Source of the DNA: Myxococcales bacterium
GTDB lineage: Bacteria; Myxococcota; UBA796; SXON01
DNA: 63,229 bases
Assembly (NCBI GenBank): GCA_009692585.1
Contig: SHYX01000029.1
Coordinates: 1-63,229 of the forward strand
Direction of reading: 5' to 3'
A program made the position numbers and the translations under genes. This document shows positions 21,328-30,219 of the stretch, in pieces; position 1 is the first letter of the stretch; each line of letters starts with the position of its first letter. Under the pieces are notes generated by a model. The model saw only the letters and a list, made by a program, of their open reading frames with translations, made no database searches and was not told the DNA's origin.

Positions 21328-22995
21328 TCAACTCCACCACTCCAGGTCCAGGTCCTCGAAGCACGAGTCGTGCAGCCTGATCTCGTCGAGCTCCGCGAGG
21401 GCGACCGCATCGTCCGGCACGCCACGCGCCCGGGCATCGGCGATGGTTGCCGCCTGGTCAAAGCGGGCGAGGTGCTGGCAGAAGCGGCGGTAGCCGTAGT
21501 CGACCGCGCCGCCGGTGTGGATGACGAACTGCCAGTCGCTGGCCTGCAGCAACAGCAGCTCCCTCGCCGCCAGGCGCAGCGCCTCTGCGATCCGCTCGCT
21601 GCCTCGCCAGTCGAGCCGAGCCAACATATCAAATAGACGATCTTCCGCGCCGTGGGCGGCCTCCCACATCCAGCGGGTCTGGTCGTTGAGCCAGACGCGG
21701 TGGTCGCCCCCCTCGCCCCAACTTCCCTCCGGCATGGACACCACCTTGTCGCCCGGCCGGTCGGCGAGCAGCGACGAAACGGTGCGGGGACGCACCGAAT
21801 CATCCGCCGCGAAGGCCTTCATCACCTCGCGGATAAAGCGCGGACCCTCGTGCCACCAATGGCCGAAGAGCTCGGCGTCGAAGGGGGCGACCACGGTCCC
21901 GTGGCGCCCTGTGCGCTCGTGGTAGCGCTTCAAGATGCTCCGGACCACCGCCACGAAGTGCTGGGCATGGGTGTAGAGCGCCCCCTCGACCTCATCGGGC
22001 TGGTAGGGCTCCTTGGCCCCCAGGTCGGTGCTGGGCGCGGTGACACGCCAGTAGCGGAGCCCGTCGCGACCGTGACGTTTGTGGAACTCCAGGTAGCGCC
22101 CGTCGCCGGGGTAGCCGACCTCGCCGCTCCACACCTGCTCGCTGACCTCGGGATGGCGAGCCAGCGCGACGAGGCGGCCGGGCCCGCCGTCGCTGCTCAC
22201 CAGGTGGGGCTCGAGCACGCTGCGCCAGCCGCGTTTGTCGTCCCAGGTGCCCTGGTCCCAGGCCACCTTGGTGAAGCCGGTGGGGGACTGGGTGCCCTCG
22301 CTGCGAGCCCCGGCGAACAGGTGGGCATCGACGATGAAGTACCCAACGCCCTCGTGGGCGAAGACCTCTTCGACCCCTGCCCTGGCCCGCGGACTGCGGT
22401 CGCCGACCGGAGGGGCCCAGGGGCCGCCCGGACGATACGCACACTCCGGCAGCCACGCGCCCACGGGCCGCCGTCCCAGATGTTTGCGGCTGGTGTGGAC
22501 CCCGGCGCGCACCTGCGCGCGGGCGGAGCGGTCGTCGCGCAACAGCGGCATGTACCCATGGGTGGCGTTGCTGGTCAAGAGCTCGATGGCGCCTTTGTCG
22601 GCGAGCGCGGCGAACGCGCGCGGCAGGTTGCGATCGAGCGTCTCGAAGCGCGTGGCCAGCGCTACGAACTGCGCCGCGTTCCGTTCTGCCAACCAGGCCA
22701 GATGGGCATCGCCTCGCCCGGCAAACTCGGTGCGATCCGCCTCGGCACGGGCCCGCATCGACTCGAGCCAGCGTGGGAAGCCGTCGCGGAACCGCGGGTG
22801 CACGAGCTGCTCCAACAGGACCGGTGTCAGGCCGAGGGTGACCGGGCACAGACCGTCGGAGAACGCCTCCAGGAGCGGCATCCAGCTTTCCGCCGCCGCC
22901 TCGTACAGCCACACCTCCCCGTGGGGCCAGTGTCCGTGGTGAAGCACCCACGGCAAGTGCCCGTGCAGCACCAGGCAAAAGCTACCGTGCGCCAC
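21328..22995 (-). CDS. GH57 1,4-alpha-glucan branching enzyme
   Basis: 555 residues. GH57 motif 1 is LHGHLPWVLH (9-18). The nucleophile Glu184 lies in AWLPECAYRPGG, the same spacing as in the characterised Thermus GH57 branching enzyme. The acid/base Asp373 lies in PFDAELFGHWWHEGPRF, and the C-terminal DUF1957-type helical region follows. It builds alpha-1,6 branches into alpha-1,4 glucan in the cytoplasm. All catalytic motifs are intact. Its start lies one base from the stop of the upstream GH57-like gene (22996), so the genes are one operon. Glycogen-type storage is the likely purpose. Confidence 0.88.
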   Translation of the reverse strand: MAHGSFCLVLHGHLPWVLHHGHWPHGEVWLYEAAAESWMPLLEAFSDGLCPVTLGLTPVLLEQLVHPRFRDGFPRWLESMRARAEADRTEFAGRGDAHLAWLAERNAAQFVALATRFETLDRNLPRAFAALADKGAIELLTSNATHGYMPLLRDDRSARAQVRAGVHTSRKHLGRRPVGAWLPECAYRPGGPWAPPVGDRSPRARAGVEEVFAHEGVGYFIVDAHLFAGARSEGTQSPTGFTKVAWDQGTWDDKRGWRSVLEPHLVSSDGGPGRLVALARHPEVSEQVWSGEVGYPGDGRYLEFHKRHGRDGLRYWRVTAPSTDLGAKEPYQPDEVEGALYTHAQHFVAVVRSILKRYHERTGRHGTVVAPFDAELFGHWWHEGPRFIREVMKAFAADDSVRPRTVSSLLADRPGDKVVSMPEGSWGEGGDHRVWLNDQTRWMWEAAHGAEDRLFDMLARLDWRGSERIAEALRLAARELLLLQASDWQFVIHTGGAVDYGYRRFCQHLARFDQAATIADARARGVPDDAVALAELDEIRLHDSCFEDLDLEWWS

Positions 22996-25224
22996 TCACG
23001 CGTCCACGGCGACGCCGATCTCGACGCGGCGCTTCTCCTGCCCCCACAGCTCCATCGGCCACCAGAAGTACAGCGCCACGCCCTGGAACAGAGGCATGAC
23101 CCCGGCGGGCGCCCGGCTCACCGTCTCGATCGGGAAGTGCCAGACGCGCGCGGGCTGGCGCGGACTCAGCGTCACCCGATAACCGCGCGTGGCGTCGACG
23201 AGGGACAGTTCGGTGACCTCCTCCAACTCGCCAATCTGGTCCAGCGGCACCCGGACCCCGCGGCTGGTCTCCAGGAACGTGTCGGGACCGACGACCGAGT
23301 CGAGGTTCAGATCGATGCCGATGGCGAAGCGCGTGCGAACCGGCTCGTGGTAGCGGTTGGCGATCTCATACCGCACGTCGAAGCTGGGGAGATCAGCGTT
23401 GAACACGAATCGTTTCACCAGACGGATGAGCCGGAGCGCCGAACCCTCGACCACGTTTCCGTCGCGAGCCATGTTCACGCTGACCTCGGTGGGGTCCTCG
23501 TCCTCCACCGCCAGCAGCTGGTAGTCCGCGCCCACGAAGTCGCCGGCCTCGGCATAACGCCCGGTGACGAGGTTCTGCAGCGTGGTCTCGGGGCCGAAGA
23601 AATGGTCCACGAACGCGCCCCGCACGTGGCGATCGTAATGCAGCCGCCCCGCCAGATTGACGCCGGCAAGCCGAACGAGACGGTCGCCTTCATCGATGGT
23701 GCACTCGTCGGTGTCGTCCTCGTCGTCGATGATCAACGTGGTGAGTTCGGGAGAGGACTCGATCACCTGCGGCAGGTCTTCACCGCGGATCACCGCGTCG
23801 TGGTGAGGCTCACCGAGCCGGGTGCGGACGTTGAGGATGTTTCCGGGGAGCGCCCAACTGTCGAGCTCGAAGAGTGACCCCCCCTGTGAGGGAGACAGGA
23901 ACGCGCAGAACGTCGGGGTGCGAACGATCACTTCGTTACGACCGTCGCCGTCGTGGTCGGCCTGCTCGACGACCAGCCGCCCGGCGTCACCGAGGGCGAT
24001 GTGCACCGCGTACTCGGCGCGGATGAGGTTGGCCCAGGCTTGATGCCGGATGTCGCCGAGCTGCGCGCCGATGTCGATTCCGTGGGCGTAGGCGCTGCCG
24101 TTCTGCCCGCGGTACAGGGCCGCGGTGGCCTCGGCGAGCGCGTCGACCATGCCGTCGCCATCCTCGCGGGCGCGACCGTCGGGACGCAGCATCGACCGGA
24201 GACGCGCCACCTCCCGCGAGGTGCGCAACATCCGGCGGTGGAGGCGGAGCACCTCGGGGTACGAGGCGAGCGTCGCCTCCCAGCCGGGGATACGCAGGAA
24301 GGGCGCGGCGCGCGCCAGCGACGGGTCGGTGCCGCGGCGGATGTCGGCGACGAGGGTCTGCCAGGCCGACCCTGCCGCCCCGCCGAGCGCCGCGGCTGCG
24401 ACCGAGGACTGCACACTCGCCGGCGGGTACACCCGGCCCGAAGGCCGCACCCGGTCCAGCACGGTGCCGAAGTGGACGCCCTTGAGCCAGGGCGAAGCGT
24501 CGTTGAGCGCGGTGAAGAAACGACGGACCCAGGCGCGCTCCCCCCCGAACGAACGCGTCGACGAGCTGTCCATCGCCGCCCCGAAGTCTTCGCCCCGGAC
24601 CGACACGGTCAAAACACGGTGGCCCAGTCGCGAGCGCGAGGCGATCTCGTCGATGATCCGAGCCGGCGAGGCGTTGGGGATCATCCGGCTCAGGAGCGGA
24701 TCCACGCCGAAAAGCGCGAGGATGCTCCCTTCGCGCTCGGCCAGCCAGTAACCGTCGCCGCTGCCGCCGCTGCCGAGCTGCGCGACCTCCAGCGCCGAGA
24801 ACTGCACCCCGAGCCGCCCGAATATCCGGGGCGCGACCGGGTCCCAGGCGTAGCAGGGCAACCACGCGCCGCGGACACGCAGGTCCGCATGCTGACGCCA
24901 CCAACGCAACGACAACTGCATCTGGCCGACCGCATCCCGCTCGGGGAGGCTGGGCAGGAGGGCGCCCCCGTGCAACCCGCCGAGGATCTCGATGCGACCG
25001 GAGCGCGCCAGCTTCAGCAGTTGCTCCAGCCGCTCCGGGGCGTGCATCTCCATCCACTCGAGCAGCTGCCCGCTCCAATGCATCGACACCCGGATCGTCG
25101 CGTACTCGTCGAGCAGATCGAGCAGCGGGAAGTAGGCCCGATCACAGGCGCGCCGAACGTCAGGACCCGACGTGCCGGGCGGCTGGGTGTTGGCGATGCA
25201 CAGGACGAGCCCGAGATTCTGCAC
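22996..25224 (-). CDS. GH57 4-alpha-glucanotransferase-like protein, catalytic residues replaced
   Basis: 742 residues. Overall alignment with GH57 4-alpha-glucanotransferase/amylopullulanase proteins is good: MHWSGQLLEWMEMHAPERL, GAWLPCYAWDP, RAWVRRFFTALND and the C-terminal beta domain (DUF1926-like). The active site is changed. Motif 1 HxHQP reads ANTQP (11-15), the nucleophile Glu is Cys124, and the acid/base pair HDDGEKFG reads SVRGEDFG (Val209-Arg210). It should still bind glucan but not cleave it. It may be a scaffold, glucan sensor or partner of the downstream branching enzyme. It is the first gene of the operon. Confidence 0.75.
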   Translation of the reverse strand: MQNLGLVLCIANTQPPGTSGPDVRRACDRAYFPLLDLLDEYATIRVSMHWSGQLLEWMEMHAPERLEQLLKLARSGRIEILGGLHGGALLPSLPERDAVGQMQLSLRWWRQHADLRVRGAWLPCYAWDPVAPRIFGRLGVQFSALEVAQLGSGGSGDGYWLAEREGSILALFGVDPLLSRMIPNASPARIIDEIASRSRLGHRVLTVSVRGEDFGAAMDSSSTRSFGGERAWVRRFFTALNDASPWLKGVHFGTVLDRVRPSGRVYPPASVQSSVAAAALGGAAGSAWQTLVADIRRGTDPSLARAAPFLRIPGWEATLASYPEVLRLHRRMLRTSREVARLRSMLRPDGRAREDGDGMVDALAEATAALYRGQNGSAYAHGIDIGAQLGDIRHQAWANLIRAEYAVHIALGDAGRLVVEQADHDGDGRNEVIVRTPTFCAFLSPSQGGSLFELDSWALPGNILNVRTRLGEPHHDAVIRGEDLPQVIESSPELTTLIIDDEDDTDECTIDEGDRLVRLAGVNLAGRLHYDRHVRGAFVDHFFGPETTLQNLVTGRYAEAGDFVGADYQLLAVEDEDPTEVSVNMARDGNVVEGSALRLIRLVKRFVFNADLPSFDVRYEIANRYHEPVRTRFAIGIDLNLDSVVGPDTFLETSRGVRVPLDQIGELEEVTELSLVDATRGYRVTLSPRQPARVWHFPIETVSRAPAGVMPLFQGVALYFWWPMELWGQEKRRVEIGVAVDA

Positions 25225-25264
25225 GGGGGCGCGGATATCATGCCAAGAGGGAGAGGGGCGAGCG

Positions 25265-26446
25265 CTACAAGCCCTGCGCCCACGCCACGATCACCGCCCG
25301 CTCCTCGACGGTCATCCCGGTCAGGTTGCCCGGCGGCATGACCCACGCCTCCACCTGCGTGGCGATCTTCTCGTGATTGGCCAGGATGGTGCTGCGGTCC
25401 TCGAGGGCGAGCCCCTTCGGGGCCACGACAAAACCCGGGAGCGTCGGCTCGGTCGCGTGGCAAGGCATACATCGTGTCGCGACGATGGCCTGCACCTGCG
25501 TCGTCGACACCGCCGCCGCCCCGCTCGCAGCGCCGGTCGGCTCGGGACGCAAGGTGGCGAGAGCGATGGCGAGCAGGCCTCCCGCGCCGATCCACGAGAC
25601 GACGAACGGCCGCGGACGCCCCTGGCCGCGGAGGTTGAAGCCGTGGCGGACGAGCACCCCACAGGCGCACAGCGCGGTCACGATGACCCACCCCCACGCC
25701 CCGCTCCACGCCGCCGGGTAGTGGTTGCTGACCATCACCAGCAGGACCGGCAAGGTGAGGTAGTTGTTGTGCAAACTCCGCAGGGCCCCCGCGGCGCCAG
25801 CCGCCGGTGGGGGAGCGCGCCCGGCCACCATGGCCGCGACCATCGAGCGCTGGCTGGGAATGATGACGAAGAGCACGTTCGCCGCCATGATCGTGCCGAG
25901 CATCGCGCCGACGTGCATCGCCGCCGCACGCGGCGCCAGCACCTGAAAAATCGCCCAGGTGGCCGCGACGAGGGCCGCCGAGCCGAGGCCGGTCAAGACG
26001 GCCGGCCGCTGCCCGATCGGCGAGCGGCACAGGCCGTCGTAGAGGATCCACCCTCCCCCCAGCGAGGCGGCGCCGATCCCGACCGCGGCGGCGGGGCTCA
26101 GGGCCAGGACCGCGGGGTCGATCATCATCGCCGCGGCATCGTGCCAGTAGGTGGTTCCCATCAGCAGAAAGCCGGTGATCCACGTAAAGTAGGCTTCCCA
26201 CTTGAACCAGTGCAGGATGGCCGGCAGCTGGGCCGGCGCCCCCTCGTACTTGGAGACCCGGTAGAACGCCCCGCCGTGGATCGCGAAGACCTCTCCGCTG
26301 ACCGCCGGATCCGGGTCGCCGCCCGCGGGCCGGATGTTGTTGTTCAACCAGTTGAAGTAGAACGACGCCCCGATCCACGCGGCCCCGGTCACGAGGTGGA
26401 ACCAGCGGAGATTCACCGAGAGCCACTGAAGGAGTTGGGCATCCAT
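25265..26446 (-). CDS. puuD: membrane-bound urate hydroxylase/oxidase PuuD with cytochrome c domain
   Basis: 393 residues from ATG 26446. The N-terminal two thirds is the PuuD-type membrane domain (NLRWFHLVTGAAWIGASFYF, ILHWFKWEAYFTWITGFLLM), with about eight membrane segments. The C-terminal third is a periplasmic cytochrome c with heme motif CMPCH and axial Met in WVMPPGN. The family converts urate to 5-hydroxyisourate and passes electrons to the respiratory chain. It is divergent from allB, with 77 bases between. The next genes complete the pathway to ureidoglycolate. No transporter is nearby. Confidence 0.92.
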   Translation of the reverse strand: MDAQLLQWLSVNLRWFHLVTGAAWIGASFYFNWLNNNIRPAGGDPDPAVSGEVFAIHGGAFYRVSKYEGAPAQLPAILHWFKWEAYFTWITGFLLMGTTYWHDAAAMMIDPAVLALSPAAAVGIGAASLGGGWILYDGLCRSPIGQRPAVLTGLGSAALVAATWAIFQVLAPRAAAMHVGAMLGTIMAANVLFVIIPSQRSMVAAMVAGRAPPPAAGAAGALRSLHNNYLTLPVLLVMVSNHYPAAWSGAWGWVIVTALCACGVLVRHGFNLRGQGRPRPFVVSWIGAGGLLAIALATLRPEPTGAASGAAAVSTTQVQAIVATRCMPCHATEPTLPGFVVAPKGLALEDRSTILANHEKIATQVEAWVMPPGNLTGMTVEERAVIVAWAQGL

Positions 26447-26523
26447 CCCCGCACGGTACCGAAGCACCGTTGGCGCGTCAAGGCTGCGGCTCGGGCCCCC
26501 TCCAACCGTGATAGCAGCCGGGG
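26447..26523. promoter_or_regulatory. divergent promoter region of puuD and allB
   Basis: The only spacer between the two oppositely directed urate/allantoin genes, so it must carry both promoters and any shared operator. A short imperfect dyad (GTTGG ... CCAAC) spans its middle. No sigma-70 hexamers stand out. No regulator gene is adjacent. Confidence 0.45.
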
Positions 26524-27870
26524 ATGTCAGACCGGGTGTTCGCCAGTCGCCGTGTCCTCTGGGACGGCCAGCTCATTCGCGGCGCGGTCACCGTGCGGGG
26601 CGGCATGATCACGGCGGTGGAGCCGGGTCCGGCGCCGCTGCGCTCCCAGGACCTCGGCCACGACGTGCTGATGGCGGGCCTGGTGGATTGCCACGTCCAC
26701 ATCAATGAGCCGGGCCGGACCGACTGGGAAGGCTTCCGGTCGGCGACGCTGGCGGCCGCGGCGGGCGGGATCACCACGCTGGTGGACATGCCGCTCAACA
26801 CGACGCCGGTCACCACCACGGTGGCGGCGCTCCACACCAAGATCGCGGCGACGGATGGCCAGCTCTTCGTGGACGTGGCGTTCTGGGGCGGCGTGGTTCC
26901 GGGGAACGCGGCCGAGCTGTTGCCGATGGTCGCCGCGGGTGCGCGCGGCTTCAAGGCCTTTCTGTGCCCCAGCGGCATCGACGACTTTCCGGCGGTCACC
27001 GAGGGCGAGCTGCGCGAGATCATGCCGATCCTCAGGGGGGCGGGCGTACCGCTCCTGGTGCACGCCGAGCTCGAGGGCCCGCTGGGTTCGGTCGCGACCG
27101 ACGCCGACCCGCGCGCCTACGCGACCTACCTGCACTCCCGCCCCAAGGAGCTCGAGGATCGCGCCGTCGCGCTCATCGTCGCGCTGGTACGGGAAACCGG
27201 CTGCCGGGCGCACATCGTCCACCTGTCGTCGGCCACCGCGCTGGACATCGTCCGCGCCGCCAAGGCCGAGGGCCTGCCGCTGACCGCGGAGACCTGCCCA
27301 CACTACCTCTGCCTGCGCGCCGAAGAGATCCCCGACGGCGCCACTGCCTTCAAGTGCGCGCCGCCGATTCGCGAAGACACCAACCGAGACGCCCTGTGGG
27401 CCGCGCTCGCCGACGGCACCCTCGACTTCGTGGTGACCGATCACAGTCCGTGCACGCCGGCGCTGAAGCGGTTCGACTCTGGCAATTTCGCGGACGCGTG
27501 GGGGGGTATCGCCTCGTTGCAGTTGGGTCTGCGTGCGGTCTGGACCGAGGCCCATCGCCGCGGCATCGGGCAGACGATCCTGGGCAAGTGGATGGCCGTC
27601 GGCCCCGCAGCCCTGGCCGGCTTTCCCGACCGCGGCAACCTCAAGGTGGGGGCACGCGCCGACCTGCTGCGATGGCGGCCCGAGTCCGGAGGGGTCGTGG
27701 AAGCCTCGTCGCTCCTGCACAAGCACCCGACCACGCCGTACGCCGGGCGGCACCTCGACGGCGAGATCGTCGACGTCTGGCTTGCCGGCGACCGCATCGT
27801 GGAAAACGGCACCCCGCAGGGTCGACCGCGCGGGCGGCCGCTCCTGCATCCGCGCGGCACCCGCGGCTAG
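26524..27870 (+). CDS. allB: allantoinase
   Basis: 448 residues. It is an amidohydrolase converting allantoin to allantoate. Metal-binding HxH is in GLVDCHVHINEPGRTDWEG, the carboxylated Lys in GARGFKAFLCPSGIDDFP, further His ligands in HIVHLSSA and TAETCPHYL, and the catalytic Asp in DFVVTDHSPC. Substrate-family features (EPGRTDWEG and FLCPSG) favour allantoinase over dihydropyrimidinase or dihydroorotase. It is followed 12 bases later by the allantoicase fusion, so the gene product feeds directly into it. Confidence 0.95.
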   Translation: MSDRVFASRRVLWDGQLIRGAVTVRGGMITAVEPGPAPLRSQDLGHDVLMAGLVDCHVHINEPGRTDWEGFRSATLAAAAGGITTLVDMPLNTTPVTTTVAALHTKIAATDGQLFVDVAFWGGVVPGNAAELLPMVAAGARGFKAFLCPSGIDDFPAVTEGELREIMPILRGAGVPLLVHAELEGPLGSVATDADPRAYATYLHSRPKELEDRAVALIVALVRETGCRAHIVHLSSATALDIVRAAKAEGLPLTAETCPHYLCLRAEEIPDGATAFKCAPPIREDTNRDALWAALADGTLDFVVTDHSPCTPALKRFDSGNFADAWGGIASLQLGLRAVWTEAHRRGIGQTILGKWMAVGPAALAGFPDRGNLKVGARADLLRWRPESGGVVEASSLLHKHPTTPYAGRHLDGEIVDVWLAGDRIVENGTPQGRPRGRPLLHPRGTRG

Positions 27871-27882
27871 AGCGGAGTCCCC

Positions 27883-29415
27883 ATGGCCGAAGTCCTCGGA
27901 GCTCCCGCCCTGTTCACCGGTCTGGTCGATCTGGCATCGGCGCCGCTCGGCGGCGTCGTGCTGTCCTGTAGCGACGACTTCTTCGCCGCCGCTTCCTGCC
28001 TGCTGCGGCCCGAACCGGCGCGCTTCGACCCCAGCACCTACACCGACCGCGGCAAGGAGATGGACGGCTGGGAGTCACGGCGCAAACGCGTTCCCGGTCA
28101 CGACTGGTGCATCGTTCGGTTGGGGGTGCCCGGACGCGTTCGGGCGGTCGACATCGACACCGCCCACTTCCTCGGCAACCACGGCCCCTTCGCGTCCCTC
28201 GACGCCTGCGAGGCGCCTGCCGACACCACCCCGGAGGCGCTCCGCGATTCGACACCGTGGACCAACCTCGTTGCCGAAACGCCGATGAAGCGTGGTTCCA
28301 GCAACGTCCAGGCGGTGCGCTCGGACCGCATGTGGACCCACGTCCGCCTGAACATGGTTCCCGACGGTGGCATCGCCCGGCTCCGGGTCTACGGCGAGCC
28401 CGCGCCGGCCGCGGGTTCAGCGGAGGTCGACCTCGCCGCGATCGAGTCCGGCGGTGTCCCCCTCGTCGCCAGCGACAGCTTCTTTTCGCCGATGACCAAC
28501 CTCGTGCTCCCCGGCGAGTCGCCGATCATGAGCAACGGCTGGGAGACGCGCCGCAGCCGGCCCCCGGGAATGGACTGGATCATCCTCCGTCTCGGCCTGC
28601 CCGGCGTGCTCTCGCGGCTGACCCTCCAGACCCACCACTTCAAGGGCAACTACCCGGATCGCGCCGCGGTCGATGCGCTGCATTGGCCGGGCGCACCGCC
28701 TTCGCAGCTGGTCGACCACCCCGATTGGACCGAAATCCTGCCGCTCACGCGCCTGCGCGCCCATGACAGTCGCGACTTCAATCTGCATGGGAGCGGTCCC
28801 TGGACCCACCTTCGCCTGCGCATCGTGCCCGACGGCGGCATCTCACGCTTGCGGGCGTTCGGGGCTCCGTCTACGGCGCCGGGTCCGGATCCCCGCGGGC
28901 TGGTGGTCCACCTCAACGGCCTCTCCGCTGCGGCGGCCGCGGAGGCCCTGCACCGGGCCTGTGGCAGCCGGCGCTGGGTCGAGGCGATGGTCGCTCGGCG
29001 CCCCTTTCAATCCGAGACGCAGCTCTTCGGCGACGGCGACCAGCTCTGGTGGCGCCTTGGCGACGGCGACTGGCGTGAAGCATTCTCGCACCACCCCAAG
29101 CTCGGCGCCGATGTCGCGGCGCTTCGTGAGAAGTTCGCCGCGACCGCCGACTTGAGCGTTGCCGAGCAAGCAGGTATCACCGCGGCATCCCAAGAGACCC
29201 TGGAGGTACTGGCCGCGGGGAACGCCGCCTATGAAGCGCGCTTCGGGATGATCTTCATCGTGTGTGCCGCCGGCCTGAGCGCCGACGCGATGCTGGACCG
29301 CCTGGCCGAACGCATCGACAACGAGCCGGCCGCCGAACTGCGGATCGCCGCCGGCGAGCAGGCGAAGATCACCCGGCTCCGGCTGGCCCGTTTGGTTGAG
29401 GGCGATGCGCCGTGA
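27883..29415 (+). CDS. bifunctional allantoicase/OHCU decarboxylase
   Basis: 510 residues. Residues about 1-335 contain two allantoicase repeats (GWESRRKRVPGHDWCIVRLG and GWETRRSRPPGMDWIILRLG, each with WTHVRLN/WTHLRLR at the end), cutting allantoate to ureidoglycolate and urea. Residues about 340-508 form an OHCU decarboxylase domain (HHPKLGAD with the catalytic His, and GMIFIVCAAGLSAD), which makes (S)-allantoin from OHCU. Thus one chain holds the step before and the step after allantoinase, encoded just upstream. No HIU hydrolase gene is present in the window. Both halves look intact. Confidence 0.9.
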   Translation: MAEVLGAPALFTGLVDLASAPLGGVVLSCSDDFFAAASCLLRPEPARFDPSTYTDRGKEMDGWESRRKRVPGHDWCIVRLGVPGRVRAVDIDTAHFLGNHGPFASLDACEAPADTTPEALRDSTPWTNLVAETPMKRGSSNVQAVRSDRMWTHVRLNMVPDGGIARLRVYGEPAPAAGSAEVDLAAIESGGVPLVASDSFFSPMTNLVLPGESPIMSNGWETRRSRPPGMDWIILRLGLPGVLSRLTLQTHHFKGNYPDRAAVDALHWPGAPPSQLVDHPDWTEILPLTRLRAHDSRDFNLHGSGPWTHLRLRIVPDGGISRLRAFGAPSTAPGPDPRGLVVHLNGLSAAAAAEALHRACGSRRWVEAMVARRPFQSETQLFGDGDQLWWRLGDGDWREAFSHHPKLGADVAALREKFAATADLSVAEQAGITAASQETLEVLAAGNAAYEARFGMIFIVCAAGLSADAMLDRLAERIDNEPAAELRIAAGEQAKITRLRLARLVEGDAP

Positions 29416-29452
29416 CCGGACGTCTCCACAGGCCGGCGCTGGCGCGCATCGC

Positions 29453-30175
29453 ATGACGCGACCGGCAAAGACGCTCCCGCTCGATCAGCTCCTCCAACGG
29501 GAGGGCTTCGGCACGCGCCGCGGCTGCCGTGTCCTGGTGTGGTCAGACCGGGTCACCGTTGGCGGAGCGCTCGCCGAGGACCCCGACGTCCGCGTGCTCG
29601 CAGAGGGCACGCCCTACACCGTCGACGGGGCGGAGTGGGTCAGCCGCGAACATATCTATCTCGCGATGCACAAACCGCTCGGCCACGAGGTGTCGCGCAA
29701 ACCGCAGCACCACGCCAGCGTCTTCGCCCTGTTGCCTCCGGCCCTCGACGCGCGCGGGGTGCAGCCGGTGGGCCGGCTCGACGCCGACAGCACCGGTCTG
29801 TTGGTGTTCTCGGACGACGGGGACTTCATCCACCACCTGGGCTCGCCACGCCACGCGGTCACCAAGACCTACATCGCCACCCTGGCGGAGCCCGGCACCG
29901 CCGCGTTCGTGCACGCCTTGCGTACGGGCGTCCAGCTCCGCGACGAGCGCGTTCCCGTGGTCGCGGCGGCCGCGGAGCTCCTCGCTGACGACACCCTCCG
30001 CATCGTGCTGACCGAGGGGAAATACCACCAGGTGCGCCGCATGGTCGCGGCCGCCGGCAACCACGTCCTGACGCTGCACCGTCCCGGCATCGGCAGCCTG
30101 AGCATCGACGCGCGCCTGCCGGAGGGATCGTGGCGGTATCTGGACCCCGTCGAGGTGGCGGCGCTGTCGGGCTGA
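29453..30175 (+). CDS. RsuA-family pseudouridine synthase
   Basis: 240 residues from ATG 29453; an upstream in-frame start at 29396 would overlap the preceding gene and reads as non-conserved sequence. An S4-type N-terminus (LDQLLQREGFGTRRGCRVLV) precedes the catalytic domain, with catalytic Asp in GRLDADSTGLLVFSDDG and the family motif EGKYHQVRRM. RsuA modifies U516 of 16S rRNA. Paralogues act on 23S rRNA, so the exact site is not certain. Convergent to the rRNA methyltransferase gene. Confidence 0.88.
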   Translation: MTRPAKTLPLDQLLQREGFGTRRGCRVLVWSDRVTVGGALAEDPDVRVLAEGTPYTVDGAEWVSREHIYLAMHKPLGHEVSRKPQHHASVFALLPPALDARGVQPVGRLDADSTGLLVFSDDGDFIHHLGSPRHAVTKTYIATLAEPGTAAFVHALRTGVQLRDERVPVVAAAAELLADDTLRIVLTEGKYHQVRRMVAAAGNHVLTLHRPGIGSLSIDARLPEGSWRYLDPVEVAALSG

Positions 30176-30180
30176 GCTGC

Positions 30181-30215
30181 GCGATGCCGTCGGGACCGGC
30201 GAGATGAGGCATCGC
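30181..30215. terminator. candidate hairpin between convergent rRNA-modification genes
   Basis: An 8-bp perfect stem (GCGATGCC 30181-30188, GGCATCGC 30208-30215) with a 19-base loop lies 6 bases after the pseudouridine synthase stop. It is C-rich rather than T-rich afterwards, so termination is only possible, not shown. Confidence 0.3.
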
Positions 30216-30219
30216 CCCC

